Assembly (NCBI GenBank): GCA_026545765.1
Contig: CM048839.1
Span: forward strand, 23,684,566-23,748,565
Reading direction: 5' to 3'
Source of the DNA: Plantago major
Taxonomy: Eukaryota > Streptophyta > Magnoliopsida > Lamiales > Plantaginaceae
DNA length: 64,000 bases
The position numbers and the translations under genes were made by a program. The number at the start of each line of letters is the position of its first letter. The stretch's first letter is position 1. Under the pieces are notes generated by a model. It was not told the DNA's origin, did no database searches, and saw only the letters and a program-made list of their open reading frames with translations. This document shows, piece after piece, positions 49,924 to 62,235 of the stretch.

Positions 49924-52310
49924 CTATGGCAAATGAGGGAAGCGCAACATTATGTCCTGCTCACATGTATTACACAAAAATATTGTGGGAACTTCATCAC
50001 TATCTGGTATCTGGACACACCTTGTATGCTGCCAAACTTGACATATATCACAACATACCAGCCTCTCCCCATCATCATCTTTAGTTCCGCAGATACAGTC
50101 GACCACTCCCATCAACAACCCATGATCACTAGTCATGTTACACTCAAACGAGATCTTACTACCCGGTTTAGCTGTCTTGAACACCAAATCCGATCCATCA
50201 GAGTTGATACTATGAGTTGAAATCGGGGTAAAATCTCTTAACCCCCAGTATATTTCTCTAAATGTCTTCTCTACTTCAAATTTCAACTCGCTAAATGTAG
50301 CATTTCTTTTCAACTTGAAGCAATGGTACGGTGTAGATATTGTCATGCTATCAGACCTTGATTCAGAATAATTTGCCAACATTACGGCACAATATATCTT
50401 TAACTTATTCGTGATATGATCATCGTCATGCACAGCTTCGTCGCCCCAGTATTCTTTGACAAGGTACTTGGTGTCCAGAATGATTCTTGATGCCACTGCT
50501 ATAGTAGCAAGTGCATGTGAACCATTGTTGGAAATTGTTGTGTTGGTTTGATCTCTTGTTAGAATGTTTTTATTCATGTAGAAAATGTCCCTTGTCAGTT
50601 GAGCCCAAGAGAGGTTGTTTTGATTTATAAGTGACTTTGGTTTGGGCGACACATCTTCTAAACAATATTCCAAAACTTTGGTAACTGGATTCAAGCATCG
50701 TCGGACAAAGTAATTTCCGACTATGTGGTTCCCTAGCGACTTGAGCACAAAATCCAATAAACCCGTATCACCGATGTATGCACGTGCAACGTCTCGTACG
50801 TGTTGTCTTGATACCCACCTATTAAATAAATTTCAATTAGGAACACTGAGAAGATAGTTTCAATCGTATACTGTTGGAAGAGTTGCCCCTTCCTAGATCC
50901 CACAATGTCTGGATCCAAAAACAAAAGGTGGAGTTACCTACTGCTCAACCTAAGGGTAGCGGATGCAGGCTCTCCACGTCATATAGAGGAAAAAAATATT
51001 AACTGCAGTCTGCATACCTGGATTCAGATCGTTTTAGAGCTTCCACAACAACATGAATGGCCATCTCAACACGCTTGGGGGACCACCGACAAGATGTATC
51101 AGACATGATCCCAGCGTAGAGTGAATTTTCTTTCGCCAGTCGGTATTTCTGGTCGAACATGAAGCGAAACAGATCACCTAGGGTCATCAGGGGATGACAT
51201 GACAAAACTTGGTAGCGTGCCAATATGATTTGAGTCTCATGGTCAGTTAACTCAAACACCTGATCATGATGTGTGAGTAGGTTCAGGGGAATGCCCCGAA
51301 TGGCTTTTACTGCAGCCTGATAAGTTTCTTGATTGACGCCAAAGCTTCCACGCCCAAACGTGTAGTCCCAACGACCGAACCAAGGTTTACCATAGGCCAC
51401 CGCGTGAAGTAGTCGAAGATCCATGCCTTTCTTCTTTGCCACATCTTTCAAGCTCACTTTCCTACAACATTGATAAAGTACATCAGAATATGCATACATA
51501 TCAGAATCCAGTCAACATAATTTAAATTGGCATATACAGACCTTGCTCCTAGCTTGGAGCATAACCGATCCCAGAACTCCATGATCTGGTAGCCTAGCAA
51601 GTCCGACCCGTTTTCTGACCCATTGATGCAGAGCAAATGACCAAAACCATTGGAGTGAAATACCCCATGCATTTTATGACCTTCATCTCCATGTAATTCA
51701 ATGTTCCAATCTGATTTACCATTTTCGCCCAGACCTGAGTTCGATGGCAACAAGAAATGGTACTTCTTGTTGCATATCATGTGATGCCCCCAACCTGAGC
51801 TAGATATAATGTGTTTGTAATGAAATTAGTCGTAACGAAATACTTACCGAACTATAAGGTAACTACGAAAGAACTGCACGAATTTTCGCACCCCAAACGT
51901 ACCTAAGCATGTTAGACAGGAGCAAGTTATTACCAATTTCACTTCGAAATATGCCTATGCAAGAGAAGTTTCTTTTCTGCTATACATTTGCACATCAGAA
52001 TACCTATGTATTGGCAGTGTCTGCAGTGAAGCTCAAGTGACAACTCAATAGGCTCCTCAACGACAAACAGGAACACATGAAGCAAAGGATGGCGACGAAC
52101 CTCCAGTTGGAACGACCAGCTGGCCATTGTCCCACACGCACCAGTCTCCACCTGACCGTACTCCAGCAGGGCTCTAACATTCTCGTGAAAAGAACCCGTA
52201 AACTCAGCCGGATAGCCTCTCTCCCCAAACGTGGTAAACTTGAAGACGCGTTCGCCCCTCTTCCTCTTCCTGAAGCCGCTGAGGTCCAACTGAGACATTA
52301 TGATCATCAA
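49924..52310 (-). CDS. PHD-finger protein of the MS1/MMD1 family
   Basis: Four exons on the minus strand: 52310-52004, 51794-51542, 51461-51018 and 50818-49924, joining in frame to 632 residues. The family (MALE STERILITY 1, MALE MEIOCYTE DEATH 1 and relatives) comprises nuclear regulators of anther and meiocyte development with one C-terminal PHD finger. Seen here: FRKRKRGERVFKFTTFGERG near the start, then WGHHMICNKKYHF. The middle has LLHAVAYGKPWFGRWDYTFG and WSPKRVEMAI. Next comes WVSRQHVRDVARAYIGDTGL, then FVLKSLGNHIVGNYFVRR. The final PHD finger, from DCICGTKDDDGERLVCCDIC, then WQHTRC, to FLCNTC, keeps its Cys4-His-Cys3 ligands. An in-frame ATG at 52298 is an alternative start. Total length is slightly below MMD1 (about 700). 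Which family branch it belongs to is unresolved. Confidence 0.9.
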
Positions 52311-53102
52311 TCAAGAGGAATTCAGAATGTTCACCTGTGACATGATTTAAAGACATGAATATAAATGTATTATATGTGTCACACTTATAACACCAAATGA
52401 TTTATAAATATTGCGGACTAAATCTAAGGAGAAGAAGGAATTGAAATAACGAAAATGTTGGTTGATGAAAAATAGGTCACTTTGTGCATTATGTGTTGTG
52501 AATGATAAAATGTATCGGGTGAGAACTAGCATGAGTTATGTCCAAGATAATATAAATGACGTCACGCTTTTGATCTGTTTTGTGTCCCGACAAATTTTAT
52601 GCTACAAGAGGAACGCAATACTTCTTGGTCAACAACCTCCTAAACTCTCTACTAAATATATATCATGTTATGTATTTTAGGATTTAACATCCATTATCTT
52701 ATACGAACCGAGTCGAGTATCTCACATGTCGACTCAAACTCAAATACCGATGAGTTCAAGTCCGGCTCGCCTAGGTAAGAATACGAGCTAAAATCCAAGC
52801 TCCAGCTAGCATGACAAGACCAAATTGTAATACGGGAGAAGAACCCCCTAGCAAGTCGATCATTAGTATTCGATGAGTATATAATTTCCTTTATGAGGTT
52901 ACCCAAAGGCTGCCCTTTGAACTTATTTCGAACGATAAATTTATCAGTTTGATGAAATTCTTTGCCCGTTTGATTACAATAAGTTTGTTACAAGAATATC
53001 AATACTTGATTAACTATGTTTTGACTTTTGACTAACAACGTAGAGAAATTCAATCTTCGATTGAAGGAATGATAAATAATGCAGTAACTCATGAAATTGG
53101 AG
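52311..53102. other. Intergenic, upstream of the PHD gene
   Basis: Holds the promoter of the PHD gene, in which I could not identify a convincing TATA box. No gene seen. Confidence 0.4.
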
Positions 53103-53700
53103 TTAGTTTTTAGACAGAGCCATTGCAGAATGAAATAAAGAAACTGCAGAGAGAAAGCATCCAAGAAAAAGGAATGCAGCTGGAATGAGAGACATGTCAA
53201 AGAAATGCTCCATCTTGCTCTTGATCAACTCGTTCCACTCGTACCTCTTTGAGTCCACTGTCAGGCCAAATCCAGCTCCAACTGCAGTTGCCAGTAAGAA
53301 GACCAATACGAGATCCGCGATGAAATCCAACTTAGGAAGACGATGTTGTTTATCAGATGTTTTTTGGTTTTCATGTAGTATGCTGCAAACGGGATCTGCA
53401 CTACAATGTAGACGAGCCCAATCGCCATCACATAGAACATGTAGCTGCAAAACAATTGCGATGTGATCATTAGAATTGCGATTAATTCATTCTAACAAAT
53501 AGCGTCTACACGTACGAGGCTGAGAATATGAGAAAATTAGAGAGATGTATAATTACTTGTAAGAGCGGAAATCTTTGTAGCTGTTGGAAGTCTGAAATCC
53601 ATCAGTGATTTCAATATTGTTGGTAAGACAATTGAGATTACAAGAGAAACCAATGTCACAACTCTTGCTGGTAGTGATATTTCTGGAGATTTTGACCAGA
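53103..53700 (-). pseudogene. CASP-like membrane protein, probable pseudogene
   Basis: Resembles CASP-like (CASPL4D-type, DUF588) four-helix membrane proteins related to Casparian-strip scaffolds. On the minus strand an upstream exon (to 53557) encodes ARVVTLVSLVISIVL and, in another frame, GFQTSNSYKDFRSY. The next exon (53444-53103) encodes YMFYVMAIGLVYIVVQIPF and, after a frame change near 53370, PKLDFIADLVLVFLLATAVG and FLFLGCFLSAVSLFHSAMAL. Two frame changes and no plausible start codon in the first exon indicate a decayed gene. The large MULE begins about 100 bp beyond it. Confidence 0.72.
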
Positions 53701-53796
53701 AATTAATCCGTACTTTCGTGTTTTGGTATTCAACTTAAATGAACTATTCATCCGTTAAAATGTTTTAATGTATTTATTTTGTATCTTCTACGGTAA

Positions 53797-53804
53797 AAAA
53801 ATTA
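53797..53804. repeat. Target duplication of the large MULE, left copy
   Basis: AAAAATTA, repeated at 62236-62243. It is low-complexity, so weaker evidence than the other duplications in this window. Extending to nine bases gives one mismatch. Confidence 0.6.
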
Positions 53805-54043
53805 GGATATTGTTAAACGCATGATCAATTTTACTAAACGCAGGACAGTTTTTTGACAATTTGCATATATACCCTTATTTTAATAAATATTAAAAATCAC
53901 CCACAACTTTTAAAAATTACACAATTAACAAAAAACTTACTCAGTACATAAACTTATAAATTCACCATTCTACTATAACAACATCAAAACTAACTTGCAA
54001 CATGAACGGAAATCATTGGGATGATCATGAAGACGAACAGGTG

Positions 54044-54128
<85 letters not shown>

Positions 54129-54157
54129 CATATATATATGTATGTATACATATATAC

Positions 54158-54188
<31 letters not shown>

Positions 54189-54246
54189 TATATATGTATG
54201 TATATATATATATACATACATATATATGTACATACATATATATATG

Positions 54247-54326
<80 letters not shown>

Positions 54327-54332
54327 AATTTC

Positions 54333-54399
<67 letters not shown>

Positions 54400-54420
54400 T
54401 ATATACATATATACATATTT
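54044..54420. repeat. (TA)n/TATG/CATA microsatellite, about 380 bp
   Basis: Almost pure alternating TA with interspersed GTATG and CATAC words in both orientations, so the whole tract is self-complementary. Open frames through it (YIYIYI) are artefacts. Confidence 0.97.
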
Positions 54421-54736
54421 AATTAATTCAATAATTAAATCCCACCGCAATCCGACGCAAAACCTCCGAATTCCGGTGGTTTTGTGCAGCGGATGGCTGA
54501 CTAGACGCAATTACCGACAGTGATTGAATCAGAGGTCCGCTGTGGCTGATCGATTCAAATTACCGCCGATTTGTTGAGCAGTGTTTGTCAAGACGCTGCA
54601 CTCCATGCAACTTTGTCTGTTAAGCGGTACTGCGTCTGCACGGTCAGACCTAATCTTTTTTTTTTACAGGGTTAATTTTTAAATTATCTTTTTAATTTAT
54701 TTAGATGATCTTAATGTATTTCAGAGTGATTATTCG

Positions 54737-57690
54737 TTGGATGAAAACGAACATGAAGATAATACATATGAAATTCCAGATAGTGATGATGATGAAAGTG
54801 ATGATGATGACTATGGTAATTATGCGGGTGACGATGAGGAGTCGTACGATGAGCCAGTTAATGAGGAGGATGGTATGTATTGGTCTGGTTATGATGAGGA
54901 GGATGATCATGAGTATGAAGACCAAAACCACTTGTTCAATAATATGGGAGAATTTCCTACCAGGAAATCCACACAAGACGAAGTCATACGAATTGGACGG
55001 TCTAATAACATGTTCTTTACAGTTGCAACATCGAAGAAAAACCGTATTTATATCGGTTGTGAACGTAGTGGGAAGTACAAAGAGACGTCAAGTAAGAATG
55101 TTAATGCTATAAAACGAAATTCATGTGGAACGAAGAAGAACGAATGTCCCTTTCAATTAAAACTGAGAAGTATGGGTGAGAATGGTCCATGGGTTGTACG
55201 CACGAGCAATAATAGAGGGAGGCATAACCATGAACTTGGGACTCGTCCAAATTGGCATACATCGGCTGCCAAGTTAACAGAAGAGGAGTTGAAACTCATT
55301 GGGGTGTTATATAAGACTAGAATTAGACCAATGAGTATTCTACATGACTTAAAGACGCAGTTTCCTAATAATGTTAGTGGTATCAGGCATGTGTACAATG
55401 GAATTCAAAAGAACAAGAGGGTGGAGATGGATGGGTTAAACACGATGCAATATTTTCGGAAGTTATTGACCGATCATCGTTACTATCATAATCATAGGGT
55501 GGAGCCAGGTACGAATCATCTCGGTGAAGTTTTCTTTGCTCATCATCATAGTGTGGATTTGGTTCGATTGTTTCCTTATGCAATTCTCTTGGATGCCACA
55601 CATTCAACAAATCGATACAATATGCCTATGGTGGAGGTCATCGGATTTTTGCCGACCGGGAAAAATTTTCATGTTGCATTTGCGTTCATCAAGAATGAAA
55701 AAGAAGATAGCTATTGGTGGGTCGTAAATGAATTGAAGAAGTTTTTTGGTGCTGTTCAGTCTCCGAGTGTTTTTGTTACAGATAGAGAGTTAGCCCTCAT
55801 GAAAGCTCTGGAAGAAGTTTTTCCAGATTCTGGTCATCTACTATGTAGAAAACACATTTCCATGGGCATACAGAAAAATTATGTGAAGTTCTCAGGGGGG
55901 CAGGGAGTATGAGTATGCAGTTAAGAAAAGGTGGACCGCGGTTGTGACCTCAAGCACTAAGGAACTTTACGTAAAACATGTGGATGCACTATTATATGCT
56001 TGGAGATTCTTACCAATATTCCAACAATATCTCCTGACTACATGGTTATTGCCGTATCATAACAAGTTTGTATCTTTTTGGACAAGAAAGTATCTGCATC
56101 TCGGAGCTCAAACAATTAATAGGTACTGGACTCGATTATTTTAAATAAAATGTTATGCGTATTTTGTTTCCTAAATTATAATGAATAACAATCACATTTG
56201 ATACGGTAATCTTTGAAATATGTAGGGTTGAAGGTGCACATAATCAACTGAAGTCTTGGATTAAAAGTGCAAGGAGTAATTTTTCTACTATTTTTCAAAA
56301 GATCCATGAGATTGTTGAACAAGACTTAAATGGAATTAGAGCAGATTTTGAGATGAATAGAACGGAAAAACCTCATCAATGCAGGAAAAACCAATTGTTT
56401 CGGAGGCTTGGAGGTGTTGTTTCTCATCATGCCATAAAGTTGATGGATAAAGAGTTAAAAAAAGGAGATAAACCTAATGCATCCGATTGCACTTGTGAAT
56501 TATGCAGTACACATGGCTTGATGTGTGCATGTGCCATGAGGAGACTTAGAGATCAATATTTGCCTATTGATCCAATTGACATTCACCCATTCTGGAAGAC
56601 TCTTGAGTTGGACAAGAAATGTTCTTGGGATGAATATGGAAGAGCCACCGTTGATGAAATATGTGAAGAATCGTTTAGGGCGTTCAAAGAGTTTGCATCT
56701 GATGTTCAAAAGAGGATGTTATCTGAACATATCCATGGAATGAGGTTTCCAGAGTCGAGTAATCTTGAAGAACCTATTTTTCATAAGCGCAAAGTTCGAC
56801 CTCCTAAGGCTCAAGGAAAGAGATTCAAAAGTGACTATGAGACAAAAAAGGACCAGAAGAAGGATCATAGGAAGAATCATAAGAAGGACCAGAATCAGGA
56901 TCAAAATAAGGACCAGGACAAGGATCAGAGTAAGCATCAAAATAAAGACCAGAATAAAGATCGAAATAAGGATCAGAAGAAGGCATCCATACCAAAGAAA
57001 CAAAATTCTGGACCATTTTCCTACCGAGCTTCCATGCCACCCACAATATTTCCATTCATCAAAGGCTGGTTGGATGTAAGAGGTGATGGAAATTGTGGCT
57101 ACTGAGCACTTGCTTACTATGCTTATGGGAAAGAGGATGAATGGCCACAAGTGCGTAGGGATATAATTGAGGAAATGACCACTTATGCAGACGTGTATCG
57201 ACAGTGTGCAGGTAAATTAGCTTAATAATTTTGAACTTTTATATGTTTGTACCTTTATTGTCTTAATATTTTTTTTGTTTTTTATTTTAAATTTTAAGTG
57301 TTTCGATTTACTCACAGTGTTGAATCAGAGTATAAGAGCCAACTCGATCGTCTGCACCATTTTGTTGGTGGATGTAATAGGGATAAATGGCTACAAATGG
57401 CAGATATTGGCCTGGCAATTGCTACTAAGTATCAGAAAGCTATCCATTGTTACACATTAGTTGGTTCCCAAATAAACTTACCATGGAAAATTCGCGGTGA
57501 TCTACAAGATCCAAGACCAAACCCTCCCACAGAGGAATGGTCAATTGGGTTAGCATCCCAGCACTTCTTTGTGTTGCACATGGATCCTGGAGCTCCAGTT
57601 GGACACTTTAACTACTTATGAAAGTATTATAATGAGCCACGAATATCTCATTGGAAAGATTGGTATGCACAACGAGGAGTAGCCCGTTGA
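54737..57690 (+). pseudogene. mudrA/FAR1-type transposase fused to an OTU protease domain
   Basis: Exons about 54737-56122, 56226-57211 and 57299-57690, with GT-AG introns. Order: acidic N-terminus (DSDDDESDDDD), FAR1/WRKY-GCM1 zinc-binding domain (about 54990-55240, ending RGRHNHEL), MULE catalytic core with LLDATHSTNRYNMP and VFVTDRELALMKALEEVFP (first and second acidic residues), VEGAHNQLKSW after intron 1 (probable third), SWIM-like CTCELCSTHGLMCAC, then a K/D/Q-rich linker of about 48 residues made of KDQNKDQ-like repeats. Last is an OTU domain: RGDGNCGY followed by ALAYYAYG holds the catalytic Asp and Cys, and SQHFFVLHMD the His region. A frame change near 55895 in a G-run and TGA codons at 57103 and 57619, both where CGA (Arg) would fit, break the frame. 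Confidence 0.85.
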
Positions 57691-58044
57691 ATTGTTTAGT
57701 GACTATTGACTTGGTTGACTTTTTGTTGCGAAATCATTCTTGTGGTCGTTATTTTATTTTATTTTCTCATTTTAGTCTTTTTTTATCTTAATTAGCTCCA
57801 TGGTTGATTACACATTTAGTGGTATTGACATGAAAATAACAAGAAACGTAAACTAAGGAAATAAACTAACAAACAAATAATCCAACATAAGGTGCGAAAT
57901 TCTAACACAAATAGACAACCATAAGGTAAGAAATTCTAAGAAACTTAAAATAACCTGCAAAAATCTACTTGGACTTTGAGCTAGTGGATTAACAAAAGTC
58001 CACTCCCTAGAGTACCTAATGACCCCTCCTCTTACGAGGCTTAC
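57691..58044. other. Spacer between the two MULE genes
   Basis: AT-rich, no coding. Holds the facing 3' ends of the transposase and plant-mobile-domain genes. Confidence 0.5.
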
Positions 58045-58211
58045 TCAATAAAGTTCGGCGAGATCTTGTAAGCAATCCTTCATTTCTTCATATTCGGGTT
58101 GTGGATTGAATCGTTGGTGGAATGGGGCGACCATAACAGTGATCTCCTTAAGCAATTCCTGTTCATAATTTTCATATGTAAGTTCACTATAACACGACGA
58201 GTCCATATGTG

Positions 58212-58242
<31 letters not shown>

Positions 58243-60480
58243 GTGAGTACACTAAGAAATTTGGACTCACGTCAGTAGCATTAATGTCTCGAACTGGATG
58301 CCCATGAGAATCTCTGCTTATCCTTGGATGTGTCCTCTGAAGATACCACTGTAGGTACTCTGTGTCGTTACCATCAGTGTGTACAGGATTTTGTCTGACT
58401 GACCTGAATGATTATAATATATACAATTAGTCCAAAAGGGTTTTAGTTTAAAATGTTTCTAAAGGGCTTTACTTATACTAACCTTTGTGACAGATTGCAC
58501 AAGTGATTACGCCACGTCTCAAACATTGTTTGGTCGACATGGTGTTTTACCACGTAACTACGTGGATTCTCTGTCCTTGTTGCTTTCAATGGACGAATTG
58601 GCATGTGCGGAATCGACTGTCCATACCCAAACTGTCGCATGACACGATCTGGCATATATGGTTCGCAGTAACTCCGACAATGTATAATACCATTACATAG
58701 TGTGATTGGAACTTCAATGTCGGGCTTATTTGTAAAAGGCGTCCAATTGACCTAATACAAAATAATGACTCACATGTAATGATACATGGATGTGAATATA
58801 GCCTAATTCTTTGGTTACAAATTAACAATAAATCTTACTTGGTCAGCACGAAGCGAATCCAACTTAATTCTGTTTGACTTTAGAAGCTCATCCATGACCG
58901 ATGTTCGGTTCGGGGAAGGTATCCATCTATGTGCGAAAGGGTCATTTTCTTCAAACTCAGCTCGTCTTTGTACACGGCAAGACGGAAAGTATTCATAAAT
59001 CCACGCCTGCAATGATCAACAAGTGACGAATTTAAAAAACAAAATTGATAAATCTGACAAACTTGATTAAGTCGAAACCAAACCTGAAGCAACGTGAGAC
59101 ATCCAACTATCTCCTTGCAATCAGCTCGTGATGCCTCTCCAAGCTGCCTGTACAAGTTAGCCAGGGCAACTGCACCCCATGCATACTTCGAAACACTAGA
59201 GTGATCCTGCAGGAACTCCAGAAAGCCGGTGTGGACAACCCTACTTGTCTTATCAACAAACAACGTCGTGCCTAGAAGCCACAACAAGTAGCCTGAAAAT
59301 ACTGAGTTGCTGCTAATGTGCCCTCGTTGTAGGCGTTCCTCTAACACCTCAAACTTGCATTGACCACTCTTCCAACCAATCCTTCCAGGAAATTCCTCAT
59401 CCAATGGCAAATCTAACAGAAGTGCCATATCCCCCAATAAACCATCAGTCGTACGAGTACTAATCACAGGCCTACCACTCACAGGGATTCGTAGCAAATA
59501 CCATACATCATGTAAAGTGATTGTCATCTCACCAAATGACATGTGGAAGGAATTGGTCTCGGGCTGCCATCTCTCGACAAAAGTCGAAATGAGAGCGTGG
59601 TCTATAGACTCGTACATGCACTTCTTAAGGTGGAATAGCTTACTGTCTTGCAATCAACAGGATACATCATATGTCGGTGACTCTTGAATTTTGAAAATGC
59701 CTAATCTTGCATGTCTTGAATGACAATTGAGACAACCCCGAAGCTATTTAAAGAAAAAGATGCCAGAATTAAAAAAAATCAAAATATAAAGATATTCGAG
59801 TTAAATACTAATTGAGAGATAAATCATTAAAACATTAACCTACCTTTCCCCCATGCCATAAGCGATAGGCAATGTGATTGGGGAACGAAAGCAATAAATC
59901 CTTGAACACAGGACCTCCATCATTTGCCTGATCCATCATGTGACCAGTGGCACTTCCTTCCCCAGGACCACGCATATATCGTCTTGAATCAATGTCTTCT
60001 CCAGGACCACGTGTATGCAGGCTCGAACCTATTAAAAAAGAAACATGTTAGGTTATTAGATGCAATATTAATACATAACTCAGGAGAGCAAAATACAAAG
60101 ATAATCAAGTCAAATATATTGACAGATAAAGGGTTGAAGGATCAACATACCTCTCTTCTCATTCACATTAATCAATGGAATATCATCCTCCGTTTCCTAA
60201 TCATCTTTCTCAGGTGACGATTCGTAATGTCCTTTTCCTTTCTCATTCATGGGTATTTGCCTCTCGCGATGTTGTCTCTCTGCATCTTTCTCCATAGCTG
60301 CACATGCACCCATAGATATTGAGGTATCATCATCATCAGAGCTTTCAACTGTGGTTTCCACTCCATCAACATCATTAGGATGGAAACCAGATGACTGATG
60401 GATTGGAGTCTTCTCATGCCCCAACCTCCCCGCATCTGATCTGTTCGCTCTAATATTCTGTGCACGCTTCCTTCATTCAT
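58045..60480 (-). pseudogene. Plant mobile domain (MAIN-like) protein of the MULE
   Basis: Plant mobile domain (PMD) proteins occur both in transposons and as host proteins (MAIN, MAIL1) involved in silencing. On the minus strand: an N-terminal acidic region (about 60480-60190), an exon ending near 59845 (LLLSFPNHIAYRLWHGGK), the core exon (about 59720-59085) with ALISTFVERWQPETNSFHMS, FGEMTITLHDVWYLLRIPV, SGYLLWLLGTTLF and YAWGAVALANLYRQL, then 59006-58839 (AWIYEYFPSC), 58751-58483 (YCEPYMPDRVMRQFGYG), 58403-58271 (WYLQRTHPRIS) and a last exon to the stop at 58045. In-frame stops appear in the N-terminal exon (TAG near 60198) and before LQDSKLFHLKK (TGA near 59657), so this copy looks dead. 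Catalytic activity is not expected of the family. Confidence 0.82.
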
Positions 60481-62235
60481 CTACCATGGGTGCTCTCAAT
60501 TCTTGTGCACGCTTGCGGCCAGATTGGTAACAACCCTACCATGTAGTCGTCCGGAACCATCGGTCTACATAAAACACGTCAAATTAAGTACAAAAATCGA
60601 ACATGCGATTTAATATAAATTTAACAAATATTAGAAAAATAATAAAAACATACAACTAATTAATACTAAAATTTAACAACTGATAATTTGGCTTGAACTT
60701 GATAAAACCATTAAAGAGTTTCTCATAATCCCTACTCAAAAAGAGTTGAAGTTTAGTAAGGATAATCTAAAGAGAGCTTAGAACATTACTTTTTATTGTC
60801 ATGGAACATTTAAGAATTACTTAAATGTGCAAAAGGTAATTCGGCTAAAATATACTACTGTATTAATTAGAAACGAGAAGAGTTTTACACGAATGCTCGA
60901 AAAATACATACTACTTGGAACATACACTCAAAACCATAATCTAAATCATAATTCTAACAATCATTATTCACTATACATCACTTCCTCAACCTTTTTCCTT
61001 TCTATCTCCACCGTTACTAATGCCACTTCACTTGGCATTTTCCAAAACTTCATTATCATATAGATCACATTCGCCAGAAAGTTAATTACTTAAACTGTTG
61101 TTAATTAGTAAGTAGTAATACTTAAAGAAGATGAATGAGAGTTCCTATTTATGTTACAGTATGACTAACGATGACTAACTCTCCTAAAAACTGTGGTTAA
61201 ACAAGCTAATTAAGTACAGTAAACGTTTGCAAAAAATTCATGTCCCATTTATTTTATATGATCATGTCCCTTTTTTATTCTAGTTTATGAGCAGCAGTTA
61301 TAATGGAAATCTAGTAGAGCCGAAAAACTACTCTGAGAAAGTCACTCCGAAATACATTACTTCCGTTGTCTGCGTAAACTCCCGTTTTTAACTAATGATG
61401 ATAATATATATAGCATTCTACTTTCTACTCTATTTAATGATTGATATTGATATAATTGATATAACTCTAAAGAAAAGTAACAGAAGAAAGAAGAAGAAAT
61501 GGCCGTCCGGCCAAACGGTTGCAGCCCAGATCCATTCTGGCAGATTGATTTCCGCCCTCTCGCTGTGCGGCCAAACCTTCGATTGGTCAGCTGCAGCCCA
61601 GATCCGTTCTGGGCAGATTGATTTCCACCTAGATCTGAATCTGGGCCAGACCTGAAGAGCTGAAGAGCTGCCGCCTAGCAGCCGACGGCTCTGAAGGTTT
61701 AGCTGGGCTGCCAGACCTTCCACTTCGGACGCCAATGGATGAGAAAAATCAAAATGAAAATGTTAACCTCCATTTTTTGATTGTTGATATATGTTGTCTT
61801 TTGTCCTGGCGTCTCTTCTTTTTTCTAGCTTTCCAGTTCCACAACAAGGATCCCTAATTTGGTGACTCTATGTGATAATGTGATCTAATTTAAAACTTAT
61901 AAGGTCCTTGTGGGTCAATCCTTACCTTCTGTTTTTCTTTAACTATACCAATACTATAGTCTTAAATCCATCCTTACTTCTAATATTTACGCTTTCTCGC
62001 AGAAGTCATTTTTCCAGAGTCAATGACTTCTGTCATCTTAGATCTTAGAAGGGTAGGTGTTACTATAATTTGTTCTATCCATTTTGACGGATGATTTTAT
62101 CGATTTTCATATATTGTTGAAATAATTAGGATTACATTAATAATATGTAAAAGTTATGGGGTTATTTTTTTAATTTGAAATATTAAAGGACTTTTCGTAA
62201 TATCTCAAATAATTGTCCTGCGTTTAACATATTCC
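60481..62235. other. Right subterminal part of the large MULE
   Basis: No gene. A GC-rich patch at 61500-61740 contains a direct repeat of GCAGCCCAGATCC(A/G)TTCTGG with GGCAGATTGATTTCC. It looks like a captured or inserted fragment, but I do not recognise it. Confidence 0.5.

Larger units (their letters stand above)
53805..62235. mobile_element. Large MULE carrying transposase-OTU and plant-mobile-domain genes
   Basis: Left end GGATATTGTTAAACGCATG and right end, inverted, GGAATATGTTAAACGCAGG pair and are flanked by AAAAATTA. The left end repeats the motif 14 bases further in (CTAAACGCAGGACAGTT), and GCAGGACA(A/G)TT recurs at the right end, so the inverted repeat is short but specific. Inside, from left to right, lie a TA-rich microsatellite, a mudrA/FAR1-type transposase with C-terminal OTU domain on the plus strand, and a plant-mobile-domain gene on the minus strand, tail to tail. 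Length is 8.4 kb. The genes have several inactivating changes, so this copy is no longer autonomous, but the architecture of the parent element can be read. Confidence 0.75.

Noticed and set aside
54002-54426. Long open frames on both strands encoding Tyr-Ile repeats
   Set aside because: They are translations of a TA-rich microsatellite, open in several frames at once.
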